Shown here one piece after another: positions 16,212-26,160 of a stretch of 64,000 nt of DNA. The stretch comes from Hallerella sp963652365. Lineage in GTDB: Bacteria; Fibrobacterota; Fibrobacteria; Fibrobacterales; Fibrobacteraceae. How positions within the stretch are numbered: the stretch's first letter is position 1; every line of letters begins with the position of its first letter. The notes under the pieces are model-generated. The model was not told the origin of the DNA, made no database searches, and saw only the letters and a program-made list of their open reading frames with translations. The stretch lies in assembly GCA_963652365.1 (NCBI GenBank), contig CAVJTH010000007.1, positions 28,731 to 92,730 of the forward strand, in the 5' to 3' direction. The translations under genes and the position numbers were made by a program.

Positions 16212-19200
16212 CTATGCAGTGTATTTTACAAACATTGCTATTTTTGCATCTGAAGGTATTTGACCGGAAACTTTAATCGTCCATTGCGAATCATCCAAGG
16301 AAATTCCTTCAAACGGTAAATATTTATCACCGGCAAAGTGAATGTCAACCTGATCTTCTTTCGTTTGAGCCATACTGCTGGACCAACATGTTCCTGAACC
16401 TGATTGGCTTGAAAGTGAAATTTCTGCATTGATGCAAATATATGGAGGAATCCCCGAATCAGAGAAGACCTGTACAAAAACATCCACTATTTTTCTGTCA
16501 TTGCTGTTTACGAAATTTTCAGATATCAAACTACCTAAATTCGTAATCTGATACTCAAAAAATGAATCCGTTTCCTTAGACGTTTTCATATTTTCAGTGA
16601 GCAAAACAGGTCTAGATATTACAGCCCTGTAGTGGTCTTTTTCCAAATAGGCTTTTTCCATTCTTCTCAAATCAAGAAGAATTCTTTCAGGAGCGAGCAA
16701 GCCCTTACGGAAATTATCCCAATAATCGTTTTTGATAAAGTTGTAAATTGCGTCCGTTTGTCCTTCTATTTCAAAATGGTAAACCTTTTCCGCCATCTTG
16801 GCAACTTCTATCAACAAATTGACATAATGCTTAAAGACTTTACCAAGTTCTTTTTCAAGCCAAGCATAAAGTTCTTTATTTGTAAACTTCTCGCTCAAAA
16901 CTTCGTAAACCTGTTCGGAACGCTGGATTTCCTTTTCGATATTCCGATGCTTCTTTTCGGCCTGTTGCGTCTTGATTTCGTTTACGACTTCCTGCTTTTC
17001 TACTTCGACGATTTCGGCGTCGGCAAGTTCATCTTCAACGGCCCATTCCTTTTTGGCGCGTTCTCGCTCCGCTTGCAGTTTTACCTTGGCGGCATCGAGC
17101 TGTCTCTGTGCAAACCGTGCCGCATAGCTTTCCGCTGCGCTTACCAGATTTTCGGCGAGTTTCGTGCCGCCCAGAGATTCGATGTCAAAGCGAGGTCCGC
17201 CAAATGCGTTGGTAACGGCGCCGTATTTAAAATCGGGAATCTTGAATGTCGCAGACGCCATGCTGCGGACCTTTTCGACCGTTTCCTGGATTTTCGCGAC
17301 CTTTTCCATCAGCTTCTGGTACTTTTTCTCGGCAGCTGAAACGACATGCATCGTCTTCTTTTTCTTGGCGGCGTTCTGTCTTGCGATTTTCTTTTCTTCA
17401 AGGCGGACTTTTTCCGTTTCCAGAGACTTGATTTCCATCTCGTGCACGGCTTTGCTTTCTGCTACTACCGCCTTGTCGCATTTTGCCTTGAATGTCCTAA
17501 GCTGTTCCGCATCTTTCTTTTCCAAGATGGCGAGCAAGTCACGGCCCATTTGGCAAGCGTCCTTCGCCATATCGACAGCGAGCTTGACGGTAACCCGGAA
17601 ACGATATATCGGTAATTTTTCGCTAGCAGAATCCAGAATTGAATCAATGGACAATCCCATTGCCCTGGCCTTGACAAGCAAGCCCGGGTCTATAGGTGGA
17701 GCAAATAAGGCAAGAGCCCGTTTTATACCTTGGATATTGAGACTGTTGCGAATCTTGTAAAGTCTGTCGGCAATCGTGTCCCAATAAGAGAACAAGGTGT
17801 CGTTTCTCGGCACAGCGAAATAGAACATCGATTCAATGATATTCCCCGTACGCTTCGCACGTTCATCCATTGCACGGATTTCTAGAACCTTCGCTTTGTC
17901 TTTACCGATCAGTGCCGAGTTTTCGTATTGGATAAAGGCGTTGCCCAGATCATCGGTTTTTGAAAGTAACTGATGAACAGTCAAAGGAGAAGTCGGTTCC
18001 GGTTCTGGTGCTTCCGGACTTTTGGGACCGAGTAGTTCTGCCGCCAGCAAGTAGAACTGGACCGCCAAATTTACGGATTCCGTGGTATCCTTCGCAAACT
18101 CTTGATCGCCCCAGCCGATAAGAGCATCCAGATATTTCATTACCACATACTTTTGGTAAGCTACATTGCGGTAACGGGCAATCAAGTGCGGGTTGAACGG
18201 ATCGTTTTTCCATTTATCCACAAGAGAGGAAAGAGCGGAACGGGCAGGGAGTTTATCCTGTTTCGTCGGGAGTCCCAGCATTTCCAAAACCGATTTGTCG
18301 GCATCCTTGTTCGCAAAGAACGGCAGGAATTTCCAATACTTGGCACCTTTGGGTAAATTCTTGATAAAGTCTTTGGTCCTTTCGTAAGAAGAATAGCGTT
18401 CCCGAGGATCAAATACCAGTTGCAGCCACAAGAGCGCTTCTTCGTAATTCTGTTCCGCAATCATCTTTTCGGCGATGAGCATTGGAACATAGAAGAAGAG
18501 CTCCCAGTTGTACATGGCATTCGCACCACCCCATACAAAATCCACCATGGGAGCGGGATATGGTCCATCGACATTTGCCTTGTTCGGCCAGTAGTTGTAG
18601 CGGAAAATCGTCTGTCCTAGATCCCACGCTTGCCAGTCGCCTGCCATGTAGTAGCCAAGATAGACGCTGAAATAGTAGTTGTAATACGAGTAGGAGTAAT
18701 AATAGCTGTCCGAAATTGGCAAGGCCTGCGTTTCACGAGTGTAAAGCCATTTTGTTCCGCCATCGCGATAACGCTTGTAGAAGTCATCTACCAGAGAATG
18801 CGACAGCAATTCGAATCTGTAATTTTTTTGATTTGGATTTGTCTTGCCGTCTTTTGGTATCGCCTGTACAAAAAATGTCCTACGCCCATCCATATAGAAG
18901 AACGGCAAATCTTCTGCTTTGTCATCCTTGTCTAATTTCAACATGGAAAGGTTTGTCGCGACAATGCGGAAAAGTCCCGGTGTATAGTTCAAGACAGCGT
19001 TATTTCCTGGATAGTTCAATCCCTTGTTTCCGCATGTAAATTCATCTACCTCGGTAAACACACCATGAATTAATTTTGTTCGTTCTGGAGCAAAGTCGTC
19101 GATCGGCTGATAATCCGCTGTAAAAAGTTCCAACGAATCGCTGCCATCCGCCTTGACCGTGATGATGGCAATTCTCTTGAAATATTGACGGCTCTTGTCA

Positions 19201-22200
19201 TAGATTCGCTTGGTCACCTTGTTTGCTTTCGTCGAGCCGTCCATGATTTCTGTCGTTCCGATAATTTCTTCATACTCTTGGTGATGATAAGCGGTCTTGA
19301 CTACAGATACGGCAACGCTGTCCAGCGAAGATTCGGTTTTTAGATGATATCGGTCGTCAATTTTTTCATTGTCGCCAAGGGTAAAATCAAGCGGATTTGT
19401 CGAAGCGTCAATCAGCGCATTGCTCGTCATACGGGTTCCTGTCCATTTGGTTCCCGTGAAACTCGTCCAGCAAATTTGAATTCGCGCATAGTATTCGATG
19501 GTTTCTAGACCTCCCTCGGCGGAGGTTTCCATGCTGCGTTGTCCCATCGTGACTTGTGGCCATAATAAATACAGACGCTGGTTTACAATCGCAGGGACAA
19601 CCGTTTCTGACGGGATGTCCACATCAAGTCGTTCCCATGGAGTCCACTCGCCGGAAAGAATCGCCTTGGCCTTATATTTGCGGTAGTAATAGGTATGCGG
19701 CTCTCCCTGTGTGCAACCGACAATGTGCAAAGTGTAAAGAATTCCGCCTTCGTCTCCGCCATCTTCCTTGGTGGATCCGACTATTTCGATGCTTGAAACT
19801 TCGCGAACTTTTTCAAGGTACTCGTACAGGGCGTTTTCAAGACTTGCGTGATCATCGGAAAATTCCTGGATACGTTCTTCCAGTTCTTCGAAGAAAGGCG
19901 TCTTATCGTTGCGCAAGTCGGATGCTATCCAGTTTTCCGGGTAAAGGAATACCTTGCGGGCAGCTTCCCACACGCGGTAATTTTTCATCCACTCCCATTC
20001 TTGACGCTGTTCGTCGGTCAAGACATTTGGTCCTTCCAATCCGAGTTCCGCTCGTTGAACAAATAGCTGAATGGAGGCCGAAGCCTGGACGATTCGGGAA
20101 ATCGTCATGTCCGGTTCCATCTTCACATCCATTAAGTAATAGGCGTAGATGTCATTTTCATCGGCAAACTGTTTTGGATAGCGACTGTCCGATTTTGTTT
20201 TGCCTTCTGGAATAAAACAGGAATCCCAGCATATATACGTGGACAATGCGTCGCGTTTTTTCTTGCGCAGGTCATCGTTCATTTCCTGCGCAAACTTGAG
20301 CCATTCGGAGGCCTTGGTGTGAAATTTTACGGTATCTTCTAATTTTTTTACCGATGCTGCGTAAGTAGATAATGCATCCTTGGATTTTTTTTCATAATCA
20401 TCCGAAGTGGGGACAAGGTCTATCTCGATCAACAAGTCATTTAAGTTTGTCGGCAGCAGGTGCGTTTTTGAATACAATTCATAGTAGCGGGTGAATTTCA
20501 ACCACCCATCAAGCGATGTACAGTCGGCCGGATTTTTGAAGGAGGCCTCTTTTAAACTACCTATGACCTCTGAATCTACCGCCAATAAATCCTCAAGATT
20601 CTCGCCCTCTATTAGCTTATTGATATCAAAATTGCCCGAAAGCAATCTGTCCGTCACATAATTCGCGACAACCAAGGGCCGAATCATGCTATACTTGTCA
20701 GAATCCGCAAGATTATCATCTAACAAATTCGTTTCGGTTAAATTGATTCCCTGGTTATTGTTCTGTACAAAATTATAAACGGCAAGTTTTCTTAAAAGCT
20801 TTGCATACAACACATAAGATGCTGAAGAAAGGGAGGGATTATCTTCTGTAGGAGTCTCGTCAGATTCGTTTTCATCTGTGATATCAATGCCATTGCCAGA
20901 TGATTCTTTTCCGATGTTTCCAGAATTATTGGGTTCTTTCGGATTAACCATATTGTCATATTTTTTCGCATCTTCATAGAAGGCTTCCCATTCAGTCAAA
21001 TCTGTGGGTAAAAGTTCCTCTCCATGATTTTTTGCAATGCCAAATTCTGCACAGATAAGGAGTCGCAGATTTTCATTCCATTTCTTGTCTGCTAGAGGTT
21101 TGTTTTCCAAGCCGGACGCTGCCAAATTCAAGGCAAAATCATTTGCTGCAGCTTTTTCTTCTTCACTGATCGGCGCAAGAAGTTCAAGATAAAACTCCGT
21201 ATCAATTGATGTTTCCGAAAGAATCCGCCAATCGTCAGCCAATTGACGAATGGAAGCTAAGCTATGATTGTCGGTCCACACGCCATATTTTAAAATCTTG
21301 TCCAAGTTAGACAGGGAGATTCCAAATGTCTTGGCGATAAGGTTGTAGCGGTAGCACTCAAAAAGTCCTTTTAAAAGAGACGCATCCTCATCGACATCTA
21401 TCATGTTATAGATGCTTATCGCATCAGATTCTGGCAGTTTCAATCCCAAAGTCAGCAATTTGAGAACCACTCGGCGATATCCGTCTTGATCCTTAGTCAC
21501 ATTTACCAGCAGATTCGGTAATTGATAAACAGAATTGATAAATTCTGCCGTAGCATCTTGTTCTCCACCCAAGACCAGGGCGTCTTGAACAGAAATCGCG
21601 TAACGGTCAATCAATTCGCAAATCACATCGAGTTTTTCAAGTGGCAAACTAAATGTTAGAAGTGCATCGGAAAGCGACCAGCCCAGAATATTCTTCCTGT
21701 GCACAAGTACGGCCATCTTCCTAAAGAAGTAATCCCAGTCAACAGGTATCTCGACTTCTTTTCCAGTTTCATTATCAAATACTTTTTTCCCTGCAAATTC
21801 ATAACTGTTGATATTTGACAACTGGTAAAGCTTTGAATCTTTCGACTTGCAGCAGACATCACTAAAGTTTTCATTGGCTAAGATTTCATTCAAATCTTGG
21901 ATAGTAAAACCCGTTCTTTGCATGAATATCGCGATACGCCGCAAAATTCCAATGTAGGTCCCAGCAGAAGTATAATTCTTGTCAGGATACAGAACACTAT
22001 TTGCTCTTTCTTTTAGCCCCCACAAATCCCAAGTGTTGTAGGAACTATTGAATTGAGCGAGAGCATCCTGTTTTTCGGTATCGGCACTCAACAAATCTAC
22101 AAGGCAACGCTGATTAAAGTCAAGACGCAATTCTCTACAGGCATTCGCGTCAATTTCATTCAACACCAATGCCTCGGCAATATCATAGAAATGCAGCGAC

Positions 22201-25200
22201 AGGTTCGAAAGAATCTTTTTCGCTTTATCTCGGCTAAAATTGGCGGGCAACTGGAAAGGATATATGTTATTGGCTAATAATGCTGAGGCGATTTCATCGA
22301 TTGAGAAACCGTTCTTATTCTTGAATTCAAGAGGTTCCGCTCTTAGTTCTGCCGCAGTTACTCCATCAGGATTATTGTTTGCTATCGGTCTTGCCTTCCG
22401 GCCTCTATCCAAATCTTCATCAACCAGGCTCTCCAACAACTCTATTCCCAAATCAATCGTCGGCATCGGGATTTCCGCATTTGCCTTAGTCAATTGCAAG
22501 TCAAGGTAGTCTGGACGACGCCCAACAAACATGCTATATGCAGAACTTTTCTTCAAGAACTTTAGTAAATCGATATAATACGCAGAGGCGCTGAGTATGG
22601 ATTGTCCCTGCGTTGCTCTCGTGAAGTTGATATTCCCGAACAATCCGGCCCAATTTATCGTATTATGGGTTGCTTTGCGAATCTTGGCTGTATTTGTATT
22701 GGCTGCAGATTTTGAAGCGGTCAATATCCTAGTTTTAGGAAGGGCTCGTGGAAGAGCTTGAAGAGTCTCGTTTTGAACTTCTTGTCCGTTATGATCATTT
22801 TGCAAAATTAAAGATTCATCGTCTTCAATTTCGTCGGAAAGGGCTTCTTCAATAGGCTCGTCAACAGTACTTGCGACATAGGCCTGTATATTGAGCGAAG
22901 CCTCCGCCATGTAATTCTGGGCAAGCCGATGTATCCTTCTCGATTCAGCTGCTTTGCCAATGCCACTGCCGTGTCGAGCCATGAACTCGCTTTCGCTCAT
23001 CGTAGAAATCTGGTAAGCGGATTTGAAACCGGATTCAATCAAATAGGCAATCGCTTCTGCGCTTTCGGTCAAATGATAGAGACGCTGTATCTGTAGAATT
23101 TTTTCTTTATTTTGTTTTCTTATTTTATCCCTTTCTTCCTCGGTTAACCCAGAAGGGACAAGTCCGTCATTTTCTTGGCTTTCTGTCGAATTTTCAAACT
23201 TTACTCCAGAAATATCGAAAAAAGATTCGTCCTTGCCGACATATTCATCCAAGTCTGTGTTAGAGAGGGAGAAGTTTTCCCACTTAGATTCCAGTAATTC
23301 TTCGCAGACTTTGCCCCAGTTGGAGTCTCCAAAATGTTTTTTCAAATCCCATAGCAAGGCCTGTTGCGGAAACCACGCGATACTCTGTTCCGAAAGTTTG
23401 CGGGTGTAAATGACCTTCTTCAGTTCCACATTGTTGCCCGGAAATTCTGCTGGCAATGCACAAGATGAAGTTTCGTCATCCGCATTATCGTTTTCATTTC
23501 CATAACAATAAAGGCTATAATACTCTTCCGCAATGTCATCGACTAAATCTTTCCAATCGTCATCAACAAAACGCAACAAGTCCGAGAGTTGGCTAAAATC
23601 AAAGTTTTCCTTTTTCGTCGCATAACGATATGTACAAACAACTCCAGGGACAAATTTTTCGAAGAAATCGTTCATGTCGAAAATCGCTTTTAGCCTGGAA
23701 ATCTCTTTTTGTGTCAAATGCGGAACGTCGATTTCTTGTGAGGGAAGTGTATTTATATCTGATTCAATCTGAATATCTAAATCTTCGTCATCCTGCTTAT
23801 TTTCATTTTCACCAGCATCAGACTCTAAGCCAGCATCTCCTTCAGTCTGTTCGTCATTTTCAGCCGAGGCGTTTTCTTGTAGCAATTCAACGAATGCATC
23901 GACATCGGCCCCCACACTATAGTAGGCATCAAGTAATTTATCGTAAAGAGAACTTTCTTCTTCATCAAAATTTTCTACGGCAACATAATGTGGAAATTCT
24001 TTCGTCTTTTCTTCGTTTTCAGTATCGCTGCTATCTTGGCTCGTACTTTCTCCAGAATTGGCAGGAATTTTTCCACTTGTGGCGGTATCGTTCTCTATCT
24101 CAGGATATTCAATCGTCAAGTCTTCCTTGATGTAGAGACTGAGCAGCTGGCTTATGGTAAGTGCGTCATTTTTGTTACCTTCGTCTTCTTCCGCCCGCAA
24201 GGTTCCGCCATTTACCAACACCTTCCAAAGATTCAAGACAAGCGTCGTATCAGTCGGGCAAATCAGTCCGTCGGATACCGCTCCAAACAACGTTTTCTGG
24301 ATAACGGTCGGTTTTGTCCTTGTCAGTTTATAGAGCGTTGAAATGCTCTCTCTCAAAGCCAAGGCAAAGAATACTTCAAGCCAACAACCTTCTTCCTCAG
24401 CTGTAAAATTGTTATATCCGTCAAGGTCGCGCTTTTGTAGTTGAAGGAGCAAGCTATATGCGGTGAAATACGCATGAACCTTGCTGTCGATGATTCTTTC
24501 TCGACCAACGACGAGCGGGAAATTCGTATTGGATTTCAGGAACGAGTTTATCGCGTTGATTTTTTTCGTGTTGCTACTCGGATCATTGCTCCATGCTATA
24601 ACCGCATTACGATAGACCTCCAATACGGAATGCAACTTTTCATATTCGCATTCAAAGGATTTCTGCCTGGATTTTAGGACGAAGTTTATTTCCTGCTCCG
24701 TTTTCCCGTTGAATACAAGGTGCTCCGTGGCTTTATGGATTAATTTCCCTTCTTTTTCTTCATAGGCTTCCGCATAAAGAGAGACCTTGTTTTTCCCGTA
24801 ATCTTCCTTTGAATCAAGCAAAAGTCCCGTAGGCAACAAAGTGGAACTATACCGTCTTTCGTAATTGCCATTGGCGTCGGAAACTGTTTCGCCCAAAATG
24901 ATTTTTTCAAAATAGCCCGAAGGATTTTCAGTTGTGCTAGCGGTATCTACAAAATGCAGACAATAGGCGATGATCTTTATGTCGGCAAGGATGTTTCCTT
25001 GCTCGTTTTTTACGGTTCCAAAAATGCGGCAGTTGCCGTTTTGATCGGGACGCTTCGAAATATCAATTGGTCCAACATTAAGGGCCGCGCTAGGCTCGTT
25101 ATAAATGTTGGATGTCCAAAGGGTATTTTGCCGGTAGTCTTCTACACGGATTCGAATTGTCGGGAATTCTAGGGTCGTATCCCCCTCTTGAAACTGCCAA

Positions 25201-25370
25201 CTGGAATAATGCAAAGTGAAGGAGCCGTCGACCGAAATGCCAGTTTCGGCAATTTGATGAAATTGGCCATTCTTTAGATTGTCGGCATAGACCTTACCCG
25301 CAGAAAACGGAACACCGTTCTTGTCGAGTGTTCCTGAAACAGTCCAATCTGTGGGGACAGGATAAGCCAT
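16212..25370 (-). CDS. Tc toxin A subunit-like giant protein
   Basis: A 3052-residue protein with the signatures of TcA, the pore-forming, receptor-binding subunit of Tc (ABC) toxins. Residues about 800-1000 match the VRP1/Tc N-terminal region (FNPA-like FGNINFTRATQGQSILSA, then SAYYIDLLKFL and GRRPDYLDLQL). Residues about 1890-1945 hold the neuraminidase-like domain (PHTYYYRKY, WTPWERLDVDIP, RLYLLWPQV). Residues about 2288-2320 have FYVPMLIAEKM and EEALLWLQLVFDP. Residues about 2740-2860 form long coiled coils. The end has KYLPFEGI and FVKYTA, corresponding to the TcB-binding domain. Classical TcA is about 2,500 residues; the extra length is two beta-sandwich-like domains at 1-250 and an acidic segment at about 395-560. 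No signal peptide. GAGAGG precedes the start. Confidence 0.88.
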   Translation of the reverse strand: MAYPVPTDWTVSGTLDKNGVPFSAGKVYADNLKNGQFHQIAETGISVDGSFTLHYSSWQFQEGDTTLEFPTIRIRVEDYRQNTLWTSNIYNEPSAALNVGPIDISKRPDQNGNCRIFGTVKNEQGNILADIKIIAYCLHFVDTASTTENPSGYFEKIILGETVSDANGNYERRYSSTLLPTGLLLDSKEDYGKNKVSLYAEAYEEKEGKLIHKATEHLVFNGKTEQEINFVLKSRQKSFECEYEKLHSVLEVYRNAVIAWSNDPSSNTKKINAINSFLKSNTNFPLVVGRERIIDSKVHAYFTAYSLLLQLQKRDLDGYNNFTAEEEGCWLEVFFALALRESISTLYKLTRTKPTVIQKTLFGAVSDGLICPTDTTLVLNLWKVLVNGGTLRAEEDEGNKNDALTISQLLSLYIKEDLTIEYPEIENDTATSGKIPANSGESTSQDSSDTENEEKTKEFPHYVAVENFDEEESSLYDKLLDAYYSVGADVDAFVELLQENASAENDEQTEGDAGLESDAGENENKQDDEDLDIQIESDINTLPSQEIDVPHLTQKEISRLKAIFDMNDFFEKFVPGVVCTYRYATKKENFDFSQLSDLLRFVDDDWKDLVDDIAEEYYSLYCYGNENDNADDETSSCALPAEFPGNNVELKKVIYTRKLSEQSIAWFPQQALLWDLKKHFGDSNWGKVCEELLESKWENFSLSNTDLDEYVGKDESFFDISGVKFENSTESQENDGLVPSGLTEEERDKIRKQNKEKILQIQRLYHLTESAEAIAYLIESGFKSAYQISTMSESEFMARHGSGIGKAAESRRIHRLAQNYMAEASLNIQAYVASTVDEPIEEALSDEIEDDESLILQNDHNGQEVQNETLQALPRALPKTRILTASKSAANTNTAKIRKATHNTINWAGLFGNINFTRATQGQSILSASAYYIDLLKFLKKSSAYSMFVGRRPDYLDLQLTKANAEIPMPTIDLGIELLESLVDEDLDRGRKARPIANNNPDGVTAAELRAEPLEFKNKNGFSIDEIASALLANNIYPFQLPANFSRDKAKKILSNLSLHFYDIAEALVLNEIDANACRELRLDFNQRCLVDLLSADTEKQDALAQFNSSYNTWDLWGLKERANSVLYPDKNYTSAGTYIGILRRIAIFMQRTGFTIQDLNEILANENFSDVCCKSKDSKLYQLSNINSYEFAGKKVFDNETGKEVEIPVDWDYFFRKMAVLVHRKNILGWSLSDALLTFSLPLEKLDVICELIDRYAISVQDALVLGGEQDATAEFINSVYQLPNLLVNVTKDQDGYRRVVLKLLTLGLKLPESDAISIYNMIDVDEDASLLKGLFECYRYNLIAKTFGISLSNLDKILKYGVWTDNHSLASIRQLADDWRILSETSIDTEFYLELLAPISEEEKAAANDFALNLAASGLENKPLADKKWNENLRLLICAEFGIAKNHGEELLPTDLTEWEAFYEDAKKYDNMVNPKEPNNSGNIGKESSGNGIDITDENESDETPTEDNPSLSSASYVLYAKLLRKLAVYNFVQNNNQGINLTETNLLDDNLADSDKYSMIRPLVVANYVTDRLLSGNFDINKLIEGENLEDLLAVDSEVIGSLKEASFKNPADCTSLDGWLKFTRYYELYSKTHLLPTNLNDLLIEIDLVPTSDDYEKKSKDALSTYAASVKKLEDTVKFHTKASEWLKFAQEMNDDLRKKKRDALSTYICWDSCFIPEGKTKSDSRYPKQFADENDIYAYYLMDVKMEPDMTISRIVQASASIQLFVQRAELGLEGPNVLTDEQRQEWEWMKNYRVWEAARKVFLYPENWIASDLRNDKTPFFEELEERIQEFSDDHASLENALYEYLEKVREVSSIEIVGSTKEDGGDEGGILYTLHIVGCTQGEPHTYYYRKYKAKAILSGEWTPWERLDVDIPSETVVPAIVNQRLYLLWPQVTMGQRSMETSAEGGLETIEYYARIQICWTSFTGTKWTGTRMTSNALIDASTNPLDFTLGDNEKIDDRYHLKTESSLDSVAVSVVKTAYHHQEYEEIIGTTEIMDGSTKANKVTKRIYDKSRQYFKRIAIITVKADGSDSLELFTADYQPIDDFAPERTKLIHGVFTEVDEFTCGNKGLNYPGNNAVLNYTPGLFRIVATNLSMLKLDKDDKAEDLPFFYMDGRRTFFVQAIPKDGKTNPNQKNYRFELLSHSLVDDFYKRYRDGGTKWLYTRETQALPISDSYYYSYSYYNYYFSVYLGYYMAGDWQAWDLGQTIFRYNYWPNKANVDGPYPAPMVDFVWGGANAMYNWELFFYVPMLIAEKMIAEQNYEEALLWLQLVFDPRERYSSYERTKDFIKNLPKGAKYWKFLPFFANKDADKSVLEMLGLPTKQDKLPARSALSSLVDKWKNDPFNPHLIARYRNVAYQKYVVMKYLDALIGWGDQEFAKDTTESVNLAVQFYLLAAELLGPKSPEAPEPEPTSPLTVHQLLSKTDDLGNAFIQYENSALIGKDKAKVLEIRAMDERAKRTGNIIESMFYFAVPRNDTLFSYWDTIADRLYKIRNSLNIQGIKRALALFAPPIDPGLLVKARAMGLSIDSILDSASEKLPIYRFRVTVKLAVDMAKDACQMGRDLLAILEKKDAEQLRTFKAKCDKAVVAESKAVHEMEIKSLETEKVRLEEKKIARQNAAKKKKTMHVVSAAEKKYQKLMEKVAKIQETVEKVRSMASATFKIPDFKYGAVTNAFGGPRFDIESLGGTKLAENLVSAAESYAARFAQRQLDAAKVKLQAERERAKKEWAVEDELADAEIVEVEKQEVVNEIKTQQAEKKHRNIEKEIQRSEQVYEVLSEKFTNKELYAWLEKELGKVFKHYVNLLIEVAKMAEKVYHFEIEGQTDAIYNFIKNDYWDNFRKGLLAPERILLDLRRMEKAYLEKDHYRAVISRPVLLTENMKTSKETDSFFEYQITNLGSLISENFVNSNDRKIVDVFVQVFSDSGIPPYICINAEISLSSQSGSGTCWSSSMAQTKEDQVDIHFAGDKYLPFEGISLDDSQWTIKVSGQIPSDAKIAMFVKYTA

Positions 25371-25709
25371 CGATGCCTCTCGAAAGTAATTTCACATTTT
25401 GAACAAAATCAATATAATCTATTTTCGAAACAAAAAGGGAAAATGGTTGAAAAGATGTTCCTGAAAACTTTTGCTGTCTTCCTGGTTGAAAGAGTTTTAG
25501 GAAATTGCCTTGGCGAAAAAATGGTGGCTGTTGCCCTTTGTGTGTTATAATCAACATAATTAGTATAATTGATAGAATGAAAAGACGCAAGTCTTAGCCA
25601 AAAAAATCGAAAATATGGAATTTTCTCCCTTGTTTTTTAATACGGTCTTTCTAATTTTGAGCTTGAACTGCAGCGCGTTTGTGCCGAGCAGCAACTTTAG
25701 AGGAACGAT
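25371..25709. other. AT-rich intergenic region between the tcA-like gene and rplM
   Basis: This 339-bp gap separates divergent genes and must hold both promoters. A 35-codon frame (25443-25550, ATG after AGGGA) encodes a hydrophobic peptide, but nothing else supports it. No repeat, tRNA or riboswitch-like fold was recognised. Confidence 0.5.
25543..25551 (+). promoter_or_regulatory. Extended -10 promoter upstream of rplM-rpsI
   Basis: TGTTATAAT is a perfect extended -10 (TGN-TATAAT). The -35 at the expected distance is poor. It lies about 160 bp upstream of rplM and would leave a long leader, possibly used for ribosomal-protein control. Confidence 0.5.
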
Positions 25710-26144
25710 ATGAAAACCATTATGGTGAACCCCAAGACGGTCACACGCCAGTGGAAGCTCATCGATGCCGAAGGCAAGCCCCTCGGCCGCGTTGCCAGCG
25801 CCGCTGCCCGCCTTCTGATGGGCAAGCACAAGGCTATCTATTCCCCGAACGTCGATACCGGCGATTTCGTGGTCATCATCAACGCGGGCAAGGTCGGAAC
25901 GACCGGCAAGAAGGCCCAGCAGAAGCAGTATTTCCATCATACGGGTCACATCGGCGGTGAACGCTGGATCACGTTTGACGCGCTGCTCGCGAAGCACCCG
26001 ACCGAACCTCTCGCCGAAGCGATCTGGGGAATGCTCCCGCATAGCGCTCTGGGCAAGAAGATGATGAAGAAACTTAAAATCTACGCTGGTGCGGAACAGC
26101 CGCATGCGGCCCAACACCTCGAAACCGTAACTCTCGATTTCTAG
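25710..26144 (+). CDS. rplM: Large ribosomal subunit protein uL13
   Basis: A 144-residue ribosomal protein of the 50S subunit, normal for the family. Diagnostic stretches are WKLIDAEGKPLGRVAS at 15-30, the ARLLMGKHK and GDFVVIINAGKV motifs, then the central YFHHTGHIGG and the C-terminal GMLPHSALGKKMMKKLKIYAG. AGAGGA precedes the ATG. It is followed 16 bp later by rpsI, the conserved L13-S9 pair in bacteria. Confidence 0.98.
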   Translation: MKTIMVNPKTVTRQWKLIDAEGKPLGRVASAAARLLMGKHKAIYSPNVDTGDFVVIINAGKVGTTGKKAQQKQYFHHTGHIGGERWITFDALLAKHPTEPLAEAIWGMLPHSALGKKMMKKLKIYAGAEQPHAAQHLETVTLDF

Positions 26145-26160
26145 GACGGAGGATAAAGCT

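Noticed and set aside
25443..25550. 35-codon frame between the Tc-like gene and rplM
   Set aside because: It has a weak ribosome site and a hydrophobic stretch, but too little to call a gene.
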